Below, in pieces: positions 34,878-45,632 of a DNA stretch of 64,000 nucleotides; the first letter of the stretch is position 1; each line of letters starts with the position of its first letter. The DNA lies in NCBI RefSeq assembly GCF_000294495.1, contig NC_018526.1:1916888-1980887 (forward strand). Reading direction: 5' to 3'. The notes below the pieces were generated by a model that was not told the origin of the DNA, searched no databases, and worked only from the letters and a program-made list of their open reading frames with translations. The position numbers and the translations under genes were made by a program. Origin of the DNA: Streptococcus suis S735. Lineage in GTDB: Bacteria; Bacillota; Bacilli; Lactobacillales; Streptococcaceae.

Positions 34878-36779
34878 TGATTTATTTTTAGAAATGGAAC
34901 GACTGCGTCCTTCCAAGTAGACCATGAGAATGGATATATCCGCTGGATTGACACCGGAAATCCGACTAGCCTGGCCAATGGTTTCTGGTGAAATCAGCTT
35001 GAATTTTTGGCGAGCCTCGGTCGCAATGGAGTCAATATCATCCCAGTCAATGTCGGCTGGAATGCGTTTTTCTTCCATACGTTTCATCTTCTCCACCTGA
35101 TCTAAGGCCTTAGCAATGTAGCCCTCGTACTTGACTTCTGTTTCAATCAATTCAATGGTCTTGGCGTCCAAATCCTCTGCCGCAGGACCGATAAAGGCTA
35201 CCGCATCTGCGTAAGTCACATCTGGACGACGCATGAATTCCTTGGCAGTCAGAGCGTCTGTCAAGGGCTTGAAGCCCATGGCTACGACTTTTTCGTTGGT
35301 TTCCTTGATTGGCTTGAGTTTGATAGACTCCAAACGCTTCATTTCATTGTCAAATTGGTTTTTGTGAATCTGGAAGACCTGCCAGCGTTCATCATCTACC
35401 AAGCCAACCTGACGACCAATCTCCGTCAGTCGCATATCAGCATTGTCATGACGCAGAATCAAGCGGTATTCTGCCCGACTGGTCAAGAGGCGGTAAGGCT
35501 CCACCGTTCCCTTGGTTACCAGGTCATCAATCATAACACCAATGTAGCCGTCGCTTCGTTTCAAAATCAGCTCAGGCTTGCCCTGCACCTTGAGGGCTGC
35601 ATTGATACCAGCGACAATTCCCTGACCTGCTGCTTCTTCATAACCTGATGTTCCGTTGGTCTGACCTGCTGTAAAGAGCCCTGAAATCTTCTTGGTTTCA
35701 AGCGTCGCCCGCAACTGGTGCGGCATAACCATATCGTACTCGATAGCATAGCCCGTCCGCATCATCTGGGCATTTTCCAAGCCTTTAATAGAGTGGATCA
35801 AGTCCTGCTGCACATCTTCTGGCAGACTGGTTGACAGCCCTTGAACATAGATTTCGTCTGTATTGCGACCTTCTGGCTCTAGGAAAAGCTGGTGGCGTTC
35901 CTTATCCGCAAAACGGACAATCTTGTCCTCGATTGACGGACAATAACGGGGCCCAATCCCCTTGACAATTCCTGAAAACATAGGTGCTCGATGAAGATTG
36001 CTGTTGATAATCTCGTGGCTGGTGGCGTTGGTATAGGTCAACCAGCAAGGAATTTGATCCAGCAAATAGTCCTCGTCCTTGGACAAGAATGAAAAGTGGT
36101 TTGGCTTTTCATCGCCTGGTTGAATCTCCGTGTCTTCGTAGTTAATGGTACGAGCATTGACACGCGGTGGCGTTCCTGTCTTGAACCGACCTATCTCAAG
36201 TCCAAGTTCTTTCAGGTTATCCGCCAGCGTGATAGAGGCAAGGCTATTGTTAGGCCCTGACGAATACTTGAGGTCACCGATGATAATCTCACCACGCAAG
36301 GCTGTACCCGTTGTCACCACAACTGCCTTGGCTGAGAATTTCTGGTTGGTAGCCGTGCGGACACCGATAACCTTGCCATCCTCCACCAAAATCTCATCAA
36401 TCATGGTTTGACGCAGGGTCAGATTTTCCTGACGCTCCACCGTCCGCTTCATCTCTGATGCATACTCTGCCTTATCTGCCTGAGCCCGCAAGGCACGAAC
36501 AGCTGGCCCCTTGCCCATATTGAGCATTTTCATCTGAATGTAGGTCTTGTCAATGTTGCGGCCCATTTCGCCACCCAGGGCATCGATTTCTCTTACCACA
36601 ATCCCCTTGGCAGAGCCACCAATGGAGGGATTACAAGGCATAAAGGCCACCATATCCAAGTTAATGGTCGCAAGCAGGGTCTTACAGCCCATCCGACTGG
36701 CTGCCAATCCCGCTTCTACACCCGCATGCCCCGCACCAATCACGATGACATCATAGTTTTCTGCAAATGTGTGTGTCAT
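34863..36779 (-). CDS. mnmG: tRNA uridine-5-carboxymethylaminomethyl(34) synthesis enzyme MnmG
   Basis: A 638-residue FAD enzyme (GidA). The FAD motif [17 protein letters not shown] is at the N-terminus. Characteristic segments are [32 protein letters not shown] and [16 protein letters not shown], and the C-terminal helical domain binds MnmE. With MnmE it modifies wobble U34 in several tRNAs. Its ATG overlaps the stop of the upstream Nudix gene (ATGA), so the Nudix cluster and mnmG are translationally coupled. Confidence 0.96.
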   Translation of the reverse strand: MTHTFAENYDVIVIGAGHAGVEAGLAASRMGCKTLLATINLDMVAFMPCNPSIGGSAKGIVVREIDALGGEMGRNIDKTYIQMKMLNMGKGPAVRALRAQADKAEYASEMKRTVERQENLTLRQTMIDEILVEDGKVIGVRTATNQKFSAKAVVVTTGTALRGEIIIGDLKYSSGPNNSLASITLADNLKELGLEIGRFKTGTPPRVNARTINYEDTEIQPGDEKPNHFSFLSKDEDYLLDQIPCWLTYTNATSHEIINSNLHRAPMFSGIVKGIGPRYCPSIEDKIVRFADKERHQLFLEPEGRNTDEIYVQGLSTSLPEDVQQDLIHSIKGLENAQMMRTGYAIEYDMVMPHQLRATLETKKISGLFTAGQTNGTSGYEEAAGQGIVAGINAALKVQGKPELILKRSDGYIGVMIDDLVTKGTVEPYRLLTSRAEYRLILRHDNADMRLTEIGRQVGLVDDERWQVFQIHKNQFDNEMKRLESIKLKPIKETNEKVVAMGFKPLTDALTAKEFMRRPDVTYADAVAFIGPAAEDLDAKTIELIETEVKYEGYIAKALDQVEKMKRMEEKRIPADIDWDDIDSIATEARQKFKLISPETIGQASRISGVNPADISILMVYLEGRSRSISKNKSKDSH

Positions 36780-37237
36780 GTTGTTCTCTCCTTCATGTTC
36801 ATGATATGTTTAACTTGTCCACTCCAGTTTGGTAATTCCTGTGTCAGAAAAGCTGGTACGACATCTAAGTTGACAAGGTTGTCAAGTGCAATCCATTCAC
36901 ACGGTTGTTTCAACTTCCCTTCAATCATCTCCTTAGGCATTTCTCCAATAGGCTCAACGATAAAATGAAACTCGATATTGTGAAAATCTATACCTTCATG
37001 TGTAAACTGATTTTCAACGACAAAAACTAATTGATTGACACGACTGTCAATCCCTAATTCTTCTTTGACTTCCCGAACAGCCGCATCCGCTGCTACCTCA
37101 TTGACCTCAACCGCACCACCAATCGTATAATAACGGCCCTTAGCGTCCTTCGTGAGAAATATTTTCCCATCTTTTATAATCAATGCAGTGGCACGGACAC
37201 CGAAGATTTGATTGTCAATTCTGGTCCTAAAATCCAT
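36776..37237 (-). CDS. Nudix hydrolase (paralogue A1)
   Basis: A 153-residue protein with a complete Nudix box: GGAVEVNE, seven residues, REVKEELG. It opens [20 protein letters not shown], almost the same as the protein at 37675-38127, so the two are recent paralogues. Nudix enzymes cleave nucleoside diphosphates linked to another moiety; the substrate here is unknown. It overlaps the preceding Nudix gene by 11 bases and mnmG by four. Confidence 0.88.
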   Translation of the reverse strand: MDFRTRIDNQIFGVRATALIIKDGKIFLTKDAKGRYYTIGGAVEVNEVAADAAVREVKEELGIDSRVNQLVFVVENQFTHEGIDFHNIEFHFIVEPIGEMPKEMIEGKLKQPCEWIALDNLVNLDVVPAFLTQELPNWSGQVKHIMNMKERTT

Positions 37238-37658
37238 TTATCCTTCTCTTTTCTAAAATTTCGTCCAGATATGGAACTAAGTTTTTCTTATTTTTATCGC
37301 TAGGGGCTAACCATAGAAAATCTGTATGCTCTTCTGGGTCAAGAAGAATGGTTTTCGGTTGTTCAGGAAGTGTTACTTCATAAACCAGCCTTGTAAACAC
37401 CGTCTGTTTTTCTTCATCAAACTGACTATCTTCATGGATAATGGTCAGATTTTCCTTTTCTATCGAAATACCTGTTTCCTCAAAACACTCTCTCACTGCA
37501 GCATCACGGGGCAACTCATTCTCCTCGACACGACCGCCTGGAATATCCCAATGCAGCGGAAATACATTCGGCTCTCCACGCTTAATCTGCGAACGCTGAA
37601 TCATCAAGTGACTGTCTGCAACAGTCAGCAAGACATGGGCAATCAATTTAACAGGCAT
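37227..37658 (-). CDS. Nudix hydrolase (type B, MutT-like)
   Basis: A 143-residue protein with Nudix box GGRVEENE, seven residues, RECFEETG. It is not closely similar to its two neighbours and looks more MutT-like (WDIPGGRVEENELPRDAA). It could sanitise damaged nucleotides, but this is inference. It lies between two paralogous Nudix genes and starts 16 bases after the upstream one ends. Confidence 0.87.
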   Translation of the reverse strand: MPVKLIAHVLLTVADSHLMIQRSQIKRGEPNVFPLHWDIPGGRVEENELPRDAAVRECFEETGISIEKENLTIIHEDSQFDEEKQTVFTRLVYEVTLPEQPKTILLDPEEHTDFLWLAPSDKNKKNLVPYLDEILEKRRINGF

Positions 37659-37674
37659 GGTTTCCTCCGCTACT

Positions 37675-38127
37675 TTAGTTGTCTTTGTTCATAAAATGCT
37701 TTAGTTGTCCGTCCCATTTGGCTAGCTCGGTCTTAAGAAAGGCTGGATTGAGATCCAATTTCTCTAAGTCCACAAAAGCAATCCATTCACACTGGCGAAT
37801 GGAATTTCCTTCTTCCAGATAGGTGACTGGCTCGGACAGTGGGGTAACAAGATAAAGAAATTCAATCTGATGATAGGATTTCTCCTGCAAGGTGAACTGA
37901 TTTTCAACGATGAAAGCTAGTGGTCCAACCTCCACATCAATTCCGATTTCTTCTTTCATTTCCCGTTGCACAGCCTCTTCGGTTGTTTCACCAAGCTGAA
38001 TAGCTCCACCCAAAGTGTAGTATTTCCCTTCCGGCGACTTAACGAGATATAACTTCTCATCTTGTACCACCAAGCCCGTCGCACGGACACCGAAAATTTG
38101 GTTGTCAACTCTGGTTCTGAAATCCAT
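37675..38127 (-). CDS. Nudix hydrolase (paralogue A2)
   Basis: The start at 38127 ([19 protein letters not shown]) is chosen over a longer frame because GGGGAGAAG precedes it and the paralogue at 36776-37237 begins with the same residues. The product has 150 residues. The Nudix box reads GGAIQLGE, seven residues, REMKEEIG. It is the first gene of the four-gene Nudix-mnmG unit. Substrate unknown. Confidence 0.87.
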   Translation of the reverse strand: MDFRTRVDNQIFGVRATGLVVQDEKLYLVKSPEGKYYTLGGAIQLGETTEEAVQREMKEEIGIDVEVGPLAFIVENQFTLQEKSYHQIEFLYLVTPLSEPVTYLEEGNSIRQCEWIAFVDLEKLDLNPAFLKTELAKWDGQLKHFMNKDN

Positions 38128-38268
38128 CTTCTCTCCCCAATCGCAAAAAATAGCCAAAACTCTCGAAAACTGCAGGACAAAAAAGCCTACAATTCCCATG
38201 AGCTTTGACCATCATGATAATTGTTACGCTTATTTTAGCAAAAGATTTGTAGAATTTCAAATCTGGTG

Positions 38269-38595
38269 TTACGTTAACGTTTCAATATATTCTAAGCCCC
38301 AAGCCTCAACAGCATCCAGCACCGAACGAAATTTTTCGCCCATTTCAGTCAAGCTATACTCTACACGAGGGGGGACTTCTGCATAGACCGTGCGACTAAT
38401 AATGCGATCCTCCTCCAATTGTCTAAGGTGCCTTGTTAACATGGTTTGAGTAATACCTGGAATTAGTCGCTGTAATTCATTGAAGCGTTTCGTTCCTGTA
38501 CTGAGTTGGTAGATAATCACCAATCCCCACTTACCAGTCAAGACTTTTTGCGTTGTTGCAAAAGGACAAATACCATATTCACTAACTTTGTTCAA
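38269..38595 (-). CDS. HxlR-family transcriptional regulator
   Basis: A 108-residue winged-helix regulator with the family opening CPFATTQKVLTGKWGLVIIYQL and recognition region GITQTMLTRHLRQLEEDRII. Cys10 near the N-terminus is a possible redox sensor, as in some HxlR/YodB members. It is divergent from the SnoaL-like gene. A perfect dyad in the shared region (38623-38638) is its likely operator. Confidence 0.86.
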   Translation of the reverse strand: MNKVSEYGICPFATTQKVLTGKWGLVIIYQLSTGTKRFNELQRLIPGITQTMLTRHLRQLEEDRIISRTVYAEVPPRVEYSLTEMGEKFRSVLDAVEAWGLEYIETLT

Positions 38596-38622
38596 AAAAA
38601 TTCTCCTTTATTTATCACAATA

Positions 38623-38638
38623 GTATCACTTTTGATAC
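38623..38638. promoter_or_regulatory. Dyad operator candidate between hxlR-type regulator and SnoaL-like gene
   Basis: GTATCA-CTTT-TGATAC, a perfect 6-bp inverted repeat in the divergent promoter region. Confidence 0.5.
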
Positions 38639-38660
38639 CAACAAATACAAAAGTACCTAC

Positions 38661-38696
38661 TTGTATAATTGACTACTTCCACTATAATTGTACTAT
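38661..38696 (+). promoter_or_regulatory. Promoter(s) of the SnoaL-like gene
   Basis: TTGTAT, 16 bp, TATAAT (38661-38688). An overlapping alternative is TTGACT, 16 bp, TACTAT (38669-38696). Confidence 0.55.
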
Positions 38697-38720
38697 ATCA
38701 AAAAAATTGGAGGACATCAA

Positions 38721-39110
38721 ATGTCAACAAACTTAGAAATTTTTAATGCCTATAACAATGCTCTCATCGCTGGTGATTTTGCAGCTCTTTTTGAAACAAT
38801 GGCAGACGACATTATCTGGCATCAACCCGGAAATCATTCAACATCTGGTGCTAAAATTGGTAAGGAAGTACTCGGAGCACATCTAGCAACTTTCGCCGAA
38901 AAAACAAATGGAACTTTCAAAGTAGTGACAAACTGGGTATCCGATAATGATACTCTTGTTGCCGCTAACGTAACATTCCTCGGTACTCGCACAGACGGTG
39001 AAGAACTAAACATGAATGGTATCGATCTTTTCCGTATGGAAGATGGCAAAATCAAGGAAGTTTGGCTCTTCTCAGCCGACCAAAAAGCCGAAGATGCTTT
39101 CTGGGGATAA
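38721..39110 (+). CDS. SnoaL-like/NTF2-fold protein
   Basis: The start at 38721 (MSTNLEIF) follows GGAGG; an ATG 33 bases upstream is rejected. The 129-residue protein has the small cone-shaped NTF2-like fold pattern: NALIAGDFAALFETMADDIIWHQPG, and later DLFRMEDGKIKEVWLFSADQ. SnoaL-like proteins include isomerases, dehydratases and many uncharacterised stress proteins; no specific activity can be assigned. Probably repressed or induced by the divergent HxlR regulator. Confidence 0.82.
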   Translation: MSTNLEIFNAYNNALIAGDFAALFETMADDIIWHQPGNHSTSGAKIGKEVLGAHLATFAEKTNGTFKVVTNWVSDNDTLVAANVTFLGTRTDGEELNMNGIDLFRMEDGKIKEVWLFSADQKAEDAFWG

Positions 39111-39113
39111 GAT

Positions 39114-39150
39114 AAATAGCTTAGCACGAGAGTGCTAAGCTATTATTTTT
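39114..39150. terminator. Strong bidirectional terminator between SnoaL-like gene and mnmA
   Basis: AATAGCTTAGCAC / GTGCTAAGCTATT with a four-base loop and a T run on the plus side. Confidence 0.9.
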
Positions 39151-39152
39151 GA

Positions 39153-40424
<1,272 letters not shown>

Positions 40425-40455
40425 TCATCTAGGCATATTCTCTAACTGGAAAATT

Positions 40456-40464
40456 TGATATAAT
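40456..40464 (+). promoter_or_regulatory. Extended -10 promoter of the serine dehydratase operon
   Basis: TGATATAAT, perfect extended -10; no clear -35. Confidence 0.6.
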
Positions 40465-40491
40465 AGTACCAAGAAAAACGTGAGGATTACT

Positions 40492-41163
40492 ATGACAAAC
40501 TTAAAATTTCAGTCGGTCTTTGATATTATTGGACCTGTTATGATTGGTCCATCTTCTAGTCACACAGCTGGGGCGGTCCGAATTGGGAAAATTGTGTCTT
40601 CCATCTTCGGCGATGAGCCGACAGAGGTGGAATTTCAACTCTATAATTCCTTTGCCAAGACCTATCGTGGTCACGGTACGGATGTAGCCTTGGTAGCAGG
40701 TATTCTGGGCATGGATACGGATGATCCCCGCATTCCTGACTCTCTTGATATTGCAAGAGAACGAGGCATTAAGGTTTACTGGCGTGTCAACAAGGACAGC
40801 AATACCCCACATCCCAATACCACCAGAATCATCATAAAAAACGATAAAAAATCCATCTCAGCCACAGGCGTTTCCATCGGTGGGGGAAACATTCAAGTAA
40901 CAGAGCTCAACGGCTTCTCTGTCAATCTAAATATGAATACGCCAACTATTATTATTGTTCACCAAGATGTCCCTGGTATGATTGCGAAAGTGACCGATGT
41001 TCTTTCTAAGTATGACATCAATATCGCCCAAATGAACGTGACACGTGAAAAAGCTGGCGAAAAAGCCATTATGATTATCGAAGTGGATGCTCGCCAATGT
41101 GAAAATTCTATTGCAGAAATTGAAAAAATTCCACACCTGCACAATGTAACCTTCTTCAACTAG
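40492..41163 (+). CDS. sdaAB: L-serine ammonia-lyase, iron-sulfur-dependent, beta subunit
   Basis: The start at 40492 (MTNLKFQSVFDIIGPVMIGPSSSHTAG) follows GTGAGG and gives 223 residues. The N-terminal half is the SDH beta domain (PSSSHTAGAVRIGKI, HGTDVALVAGILG). The C-terminal part (about 148-220) is an ACT domain (TIIIVHQDVPGMIAKVTDVL) that likely senses serine. With the alpha subunit it deaminates L-serine to pyruvate and ammonia. Confidence 0.94.
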   Translation: MTNLKFQSVFDIIGPVMIGPSSSHTAGAVRIGKIVSSIFGDEPTEVEFQLYNSFAKTYRGHGTDVALVAGILGMDTDDPRIPDSLDIARERGIKVYWRVNKDSNTPHPNTTRIIIKNDKKSISATGVSIGGGNIQVTELNGFSVNLNMNTPTIIIVHQDVPGMIAKVTDVLSKYDINIAQMNVTREKAGEKAIMIIEVDARQCENSIAEIEKIPHLHNVTFFN

Positions 41164-41175
41164 AAAGAGAAAGAC

Positions 41176-42048
41176 ATGTTTTATACTATCGAAGAATTAG
41201 TTCAGCAAGCAGACAACTTTTCTGGTAATGTAGCTGAACTCATGATCGCGACTGAAATTGAGTTGACCGGTCGTAGCCGCGAAGAAATATTGACAATTAT
41301 GTCAAGAAACTTGACAGTTATGAAAGCCTCCATCGTAGATGGACTTACTGAAAGCAAATCCGTATCTGGTTTAACAGGAGGCGATGCTGCCAAGTTAGAT
41401 GCCTATATGAAATCTGGTAAAACCTTGTCAGATTCCGCTGTCCTATCCGCCGCAAGAAATGCCATGGCCGTTAATGAATTGAATGCCAAAATGGGCTTAG
41501 TCTGTGCCACTCCGACAGCAGGATCTGCAGGCTGTCTACCAGCTGTGCTAGGAGTTGCTATTGAAAAGCTCAATTTGACAGAAGAACAGCAACTTGACTT
41601 CCTATTTACAGCTGGAGCCTTTGGACTAGTTATCGCCAACAACGCCTCCATCTCAGGTGCAGAAGGAGGCTGTCAGGCAGAAGTCGGATCTGCCTCTGCT
41701 ATGTCTGCCGCAGCCCTGACACTGGCAGCAGGTGGAACTCCCTACCAAGCCAGCCAAGCCATCTGCTTTGTCATAAAAAATATGCTGGGTCTGATTTGCG
41801 ATCCCGTCGCTGGTCTGGTAGAAGTCCCTTGTGTCAGACGTAATGCAATGGGAGCAAGCTACGCCATGGTAGCTGCCGATATGGCACTGGCAGGAATTGA
41901 ATCAAAAATCCCTGTTGATGAAGTCATCAACGCTATGTACCAAGTGGGATCTGCCCTACCAACCGCCTTCCGTGAAACTGCCGAAGGAGGCCTTGCAGCT
42001 ACACCGACGGGTCGTCGCCTTGCTCAAGAAATTTTTGGAGAAGATTGA
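41176..42048 (+). CDS. sdaAA: L-serine ammonia-lyase, iron-sulfur-dependent, alpha subunit
   Basis: A 290-residue catalytic subunit. The conserved cysteines lie in LVCATPTAGSAGCLP, SGAEGGCQAEVGSASAMS and LICDPVAGLVEVPC, matching the oxygen-sensitive [4Fe-4S] centre of this family. It starts 12 bases after sdaAB, so the two are cotranscribed; a strong terminator follows. Confidence 0.95.
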   Translation: MFYTIEELVQQADNFSGNVAELMIATEIELTGRSREEILTIMSRNLTVMKASIVDGLTESKSVSGLTGGDAAKLDAYMKSGKTLSDSAVLSAARNAMAVNELNAKMGLVCATPTAGSAGCLPAVLGVAIEKLNLTEEQQLDFLFTAGAFGLVIANNASISGAEGGCQAEVGSASAMSAAALTLAAGGTPYQASQAICFVIKNMLGLICDPVAGLVEVPCVRRNAMGASYAMVAADMALAGIESKIPVDEVINAMYQVGSALPTAFRETAEGGLAATPTGRRLAQEIFGED

Positions 42049-42062
42049 CAATAATGTAAACC

Positions 42063-42090
42063 AAAAAGGACCCTAACGGTCCTTTTTCTT
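42063..42090 (+). terminator. Terminator of sdaAB-sdaAA
   Basis: AAAAAGGACC / GGTCCTTTTT stem with T run. Confidence 0.88.
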
Positions 42091-42222
42091 ATTATGGCTT
42101 CGGGCTAGTTTTCTCATAGAGAAAAACAAGAAAACTACTACCTATGCTGGTGGCTAGCAAGGCTTTGAGCTTCTATTTTTTTCCTGTTATAATCTAATTT
42201 GTCAAGTTAAATAAAGGAGGAG

Positions 42223-42247
42223 TAAACTAGTCCAGTGGACTAGTTTA
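42223..42247 (+). mobile_element. Stem-loop of an IS200-type remnant
   Basis: TAAACTAGTCCA / TGGACTAGTTTA, 12 perfect pairs around one base, placed between an AAAGGAGG ribosome site (42213-42220) and the transposase start. This layout is seen in IS200/IS605 tnpA leaders, where the hairpin lowers translation. Confidence 0.65.
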
Positions 42248-42249
42248 GC

Positions 42250-42476
42250 ATGGTTAAAACCGTTACAGTTTATCACATACCAAATGTATGTCACTCCTAA
42301 GTACCGCAGAAAATCCATTTACTAAAAAATTAGACGGGACTTAATTGATATTTTCCATCACCTATGTCCATACAGCGTGGAAATCAAAAGTTTTGGGCTA
42401 GAGGCTACTATTCAGTACCGTTGGACTGAACGAAAAAGCAGTTGTGAAATACATTCGTGAGACAGAAAAAGTCTAG
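42250..42476 (+). pseudogene. IS200/IS605-family TnpA remnant, frameshifted and internally deleted
   Basis: Translation in shifting frames gives MYVTPKYRR, KIRRDLIDIFHHLC, then FWARGYYSV and GLNEKAVVKYIRETEK. These are in the order found in TnpA (Y1 transposase) proteins of about 150 residues. The middle, which would carry the HUH motif, is missing, and stop codons and frame changes interrupt the rest. It cannot encode an active transposase. The 42049-42504 gap contains only the terminator, this remnant and the lysM terminator. Confidence 0.72.
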
Positions 42477-42489
42477 CATCGTGCTAGAC
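42465..42489 (-). terminator. Terminator of the LysM gene, overlapping the IS200 remnant end
   Basis: On the minus strand GTCTAGCA / TGCTAGAC followed by TTTTTC. Confidence 0.85.
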
Positions 42490-42504
42490 CTCTTCTAATT
42501 TATC

Positions 42505-43059
42505 TTAGTACCAACCATTTGCCAACCAGAAAGCCTTGGCTGCAGACCATGAACCATAGCGACTAGCAACATAAGCATCTGCTACACGCTCTTGGTTTTC
42601 TGGTGAGTAATCACCATTCAAGTAAGTATTTGTCAACTGGTAACGACCAATGTAGATACCGTTACGGGCATCATAGCTACCGCTTGATTCCTTCATTGCA
42701 ATCCATTCTTTTGCTGCTGCATCTTCAGCACTCAAATTTGAAGAATAGGTGCTAGTCGTTACTGTTGCGGTAGAAGTTGATGTTGATTGAGTTTGTTCAA
42801 CTGAACTCTCTACTGCCTTCACTGTCACATCACCCAATTCGATAACTTGACCGACATGGATAAAATCTAAGTTGGTAATCTTATTCTGCTCTGCTAATTT
42901 TTCAACAGTAGTATTGTATGTTTCAGCAATTTCAGACAGGGTATCACCAGACTTTACAGTATAGGTTTCTGCACTGACTACACCCGCAGTTAAAAGGGAG
43001 ATTCCCGCTACCAAACCAGCAATAGTTGTTTTTAAGTTTTTCTTTAATGTAATGTTCAT
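42505..43059 (-). CDS. Secreted LysM protein with Apf/transglycosylase-like C-terminus
   Basis: The start at 43059 follows AAAGGA; an upstream in-frame ATG is rejected. The 184-residue product has a signal peptide (1-29, cleavage after VSA), a LysM domain (about 32-76, YTVKSGDTLSEIAETYN) that binds peptidoglycan, and a Thr/Ser-rich linker. The C-terminal domain (about 115-184) has MKESSGSYDARNG, YIGRYQLT and a final FWLANGWY, as in aggregation-promoting-factor-like transglycosylases. A role in wall remodelling is inferred. Confidence 0.86.
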   Translation of the reverse strand: MNITLKKNLKTTIAGLVAGISLLTAGVVSAETYTVKSGDTLSEIAETYNTTVEKLAEQNKITNLDFIHVGQVIELGDVTVKAVESSVEQTQSTSTSTATVTTSTYSSNLSAEDAAAKEWIAMKESSGSYDARNGIYIGRYQLTNTYLNGDYSPENQERVADAYVASRYGSWSAAKAFWLANGWY

Positions 43060-43163
43060 AATAGTCACATTCCTTTCTGTCATGTGTCTATCATACCCTC
43101 TAACTATTACTTAGACTTTGTGAAATTGTTACAAATATTACAGACAAATTGAGATTAGACAAT

Positions 43164-43187
43164 AAAAACGCTAGAAATAGCGTTTTT
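43164..43187 (-). terminator. Terminator after ecfT
   Basis: AAAAACGCTA / TAGCGTTTTT hairpin, T-rich on both sides. Confidence 0.87.
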
Positions 43188-43190
43188 TAC

Positions 43191-43985
43191 TTATTTTTTC
43201 AATATAAATAAGAGTCCGGCTAAAGCTAACATAACTAAAATTGCTAACGTATCTGCTAACTTCCATTCCAAAATCCGGTACTTGGTTCTCCCATCGCCGC
43301 CTTGATACCCACGCGCCTCCATCGCCGTTGCAAGAGCATCTGCCCTCTTAAAACTTGATGCGAATAACGGAATCAAAATAGGAATAACTGACTTTACCTT
43401 CTGAATAAGATTTCCCTCATTAAAGTCCACTCCACGAGCTCTCTGAGCATTCATAATCCGAGTGGTATCATCCATCAAGGTCGGTACAAAACGCAAGCTC
43501 ATGGACAACATCAAACCAATTTCATGCACAGGAACTTTAAATTTCTTCAAAGGTGCAAGCCCCGACTCAATACCATCAGCCAAGCTAAGGGGTGTCGTCG
43601 TCAAGGTCAATAGGGTTGAGAAGAAAATAATCAAAACAAAGCGAACAAAAATAATCGCCGCCTGTTGCAACCCTTCTACAGATAATTTAAAAATCCAAAA
43701 CTCCCATAGAATGGTCGCTCCAGGTGTAAAGAAAACCTGAAAGAAAGTTGTAAATAGAATAATTCCTATCATCGGTTTCAAACCATTAATAAAAAATGAT
43801 AAGCGAATACGTGATAAAACAACCATTCCTAAAACAAATGCTATCAACAAGGCATTGGTGACCAAATTATTGGCCCAAAAAATCATCAATAGAAATCCAA
43901 ACATTGCTAAAAGCTTACTTCTTGGATCCAAGCGATGAATAATTGAATCCCCAGGAATATAGCGACCTAAAATTAATTTATCCAT
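43191..43985 (-). CDS. ecfT: ECF transporter transmembrane subunit T
   Basis: A 264-residue membrane protein with about five helices. The two cytoplasmic coupling motifs AQRARG and AMEARG contact the ATPases. With EcfA1/A2 it forms the energy-coupling module that serves several vitamin-specific S components encoded elsewhere (riboflavin, folate, biotin and others in the family). It overlaps ecfA2 by eight bases and is the last gene of a long operon. Confidence 0.94.
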   Translation of the reverse strand: MDKLILGRYIPGDSIIHRLDPRSKLLAMFGFLLMIFWANNLVTNALLIAFVLGMVVLSRIRLSFFINGLKPMIGIILFTTFFQVFFTPGATILWEFWIFKLSVEGLQQAAIIFVRFVLIIFFSTLLTLTTTPLSLADGIESGLAPLKKFKVPVHEIGLMLSMSLRFVPTLMDDTTRIMNAQRARGVDFNEGNLIQKVKSVIPILIPLFASSFKRADALATAMEARGYQGGDGRTKYRILEWKLADTLAILVMLALAGLLFILKK

Positions 43986-44820
43986 GTGTCACCATCCCCG
44001 TAAATTCTTCAATTGTAATAGGAAGACGTTCAAATACAAAGCCTCTTCTCTCCAAATTAGCTGCAAACTTAGTAATCTTAGGCACTCCCAACTGAATACT
44101 CTCTAAAAAATCTACCTCTTGAAAAATATCGACTGGTTTACCAGAACGGACCAGCTTTCCCTTTTCCATAATGTAAACAAAATCAGCATAGTTAGCCACA
44201 TCGTCCATCAAATGAGTTACCAAAACGATTGTCATGCCTGATTCATGAAGCTTTTTGAAAATATCCATCAATTCCTGACGACCCGCAGGATCCAATCCAG
44301 CCGTTGGTTCATCCAAAACTAAGATACTTGGTTCCATTGCCAGAATCCCAGCAATAGCTACCCGACGCATTTGACCACCAGATAGTTCAAAAGGACTACG
44401 CTCAAACAAGCTTTCATCAATTCCAACCAAGGCCAACTTTTCACGCGCAATCGTTTCAGCCTCTTCCTGAGAAACTCCGAAATTTTGTGGACCAAAAGCA
44501 ACGTCTTTTAAGACCGTTTCATCAAACACTTGACTTTCAGGAAATTGGAACACCAACCCCACTTTCTTCCTGACTTGCTTAATATCCTTATTTTCAGACG
44601 TCGCTGTAATCACAACATCATCAATAACTACTCTTCCTTCTGTTGGTACATTTAATCCATTCAAGAGTTGTAAAATCGTTGATTTGCCCGAACCCGTATG
44701 CCCAATAAGGGCCGTGTAAGAGCCATCAACAATCTCCAAATCCACACCAAAAAGCGCACGCCCCTCAAAAGGAGTGCCAGCTTGATAGGTATAGCTTACT
44801 TCTTGGAGATCAATTCCCAT
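43978..44820 (-). CDS. ecfA2: ECF transporter ATPase A2
   Basis: A 280-residue ABC ATPase. Walker A is GHTGSGKST, signature is [14 protein letters not shown], and Walker B with catalytic Glu is [13 protein letters not shown]. The C-terminal part ([12 protein letters not shown]) is typical of EcfA2. It pairs with EcfA1 and overlaps ecfA1 by 25 bases. Confidence 0.94.
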   Translation of the reverse strand: MGIDLQEVSYTYQAGTPFEGRALFGVDLEIVDGSYTALIGHTGSGKSTILQLLNGLNVPTEGRVVIDDVVITATSENKDIKQVRKKVGLVFQFPESQVFDETVLKDVAFGPQNFGVSQEEAETIAREKLALVGIDESLFERSPFELSGGQMRRVAIAGILAMEPSILVLDEPTAGLDPAGRQELMDIFKKLHESGMTIVLVTHLMDDVANYADFVYIMEKGKLVRSGKPVDIFQEVDFLESIQLGVPKITKFAANLERRGFVFERLPITIEEFTGMVTHG

Positions 44821-45632
44821 AAAGTTTCCTCTAATTCTTCCTCTGTAAAATAGCGGAGCGGTAAATCAAGTCCAGTCTGGCGCAAAGATGAAGCCAGTTC
44901 TGTCGTAAACGGTCTATCCAAGTCTAAATCTACCAAATCTTCTCGCATAAATAGTTCATTTGGAGTGCTAATTGATTCAACCTGTCCATTTTTCATCACG
45001 ATAACTCGATCACTCAATGCAACCTCATCCAAATCATGTGTTATAGAGATAACCGTCATACCATGACGCTCCTTAATTTCACGGACAATCTTAATCAAGT
45101 CGAGACGACCTTCTGGATCCAACATAGACGTAGCCTCATCCAAAATAATAATTTTTGGACGCAAGGCAACCACTCCAGCAATCGCCACCCTCTGCTTCTG
45201 ACCACCAGATAAACGAGCAGGCTCACGTGTTTTGAAATCAGTCATTCCAACTAATTCCAAAGCTTCGTCAACTCGACTACGCATCTCCTCCAAAGGGATT
45301 CCCTGATTCTCTAAACCAAATGCAACATCATCTTCAACTGTAGCGCCTACAAATTGGTTATCTGGATTTTGAAAAACCATACCAATCAAGCGTCGCTTAT
45401 CCCATACATTATCAATGGTTAAGGCATCACCGTCAATATAAATATCACCTGATTCAGCTTCCAACAAACCATCAATCAAACGAACTGTTGTTGATTTACC
45501 CGAACCATTATGACCAATAATAGATAGCCACTCTCCCTGTTTCACGTGAAACGAAACATCATTTAGAGTATATTGCTCATCCTCTTGGTTGTATTTATAT
45601 TTTAAATTTTTTACTTCAATAATATTCATCAT
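44796..45632 (-). CDS. ecfA1: ECF transporter ATPase A1
   Basis: A 278-residue ABC ATPase with Walker [10 protein letters not shown], signature [14 protein letters not shown] and Walker [14 protein letters not shown]. The start at 45632 overlaps the pgsA stop (ATGA). The coding sequence contains a parS-like site (45538-45553), which encodes part of the loop before Walker A. Confidence 0.94.
   Translation of the reverse strand: MMNIIEVKNLKYKYNQEDEQYTLNDVSFHVKQGEWLSIIGHNGSGKSTTVRLIDGLLEAESGDIYIDGDALTIDNVWDKRRLIGMVFQNPDNQFVGATVEDDVAFGLENQGIPLEEMRSRVDEALELVGMTDFKTREPARLSGGQKQRVAIAGVVALRPKIIILDEATSMLDPEGRLDLIKIVREIKERHGMTVISITHDLDEVALSDRVIVMKNGQVESISTPNELFMREDLVDLDLDRPFTTELASSLRQTGLDLPLRYFTEEELEETLWELISKK
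45538..45553. promoter_or_regulatory. parS site inside ecfA1
   Basis: TGTTTCACGTGAAACG, 15 of 16 matches to the parS consensus; the palindromic 14-bp core is intact. Confidence 0.85.

Noticed and set aside
43100..43150. WalR-like repeats TGTAAT / TGTAAC upstream of the LysM gene
   Set aside because: The hexamers are three bases apart, while the WalR consensus requires five; only the gene type is suggestive.
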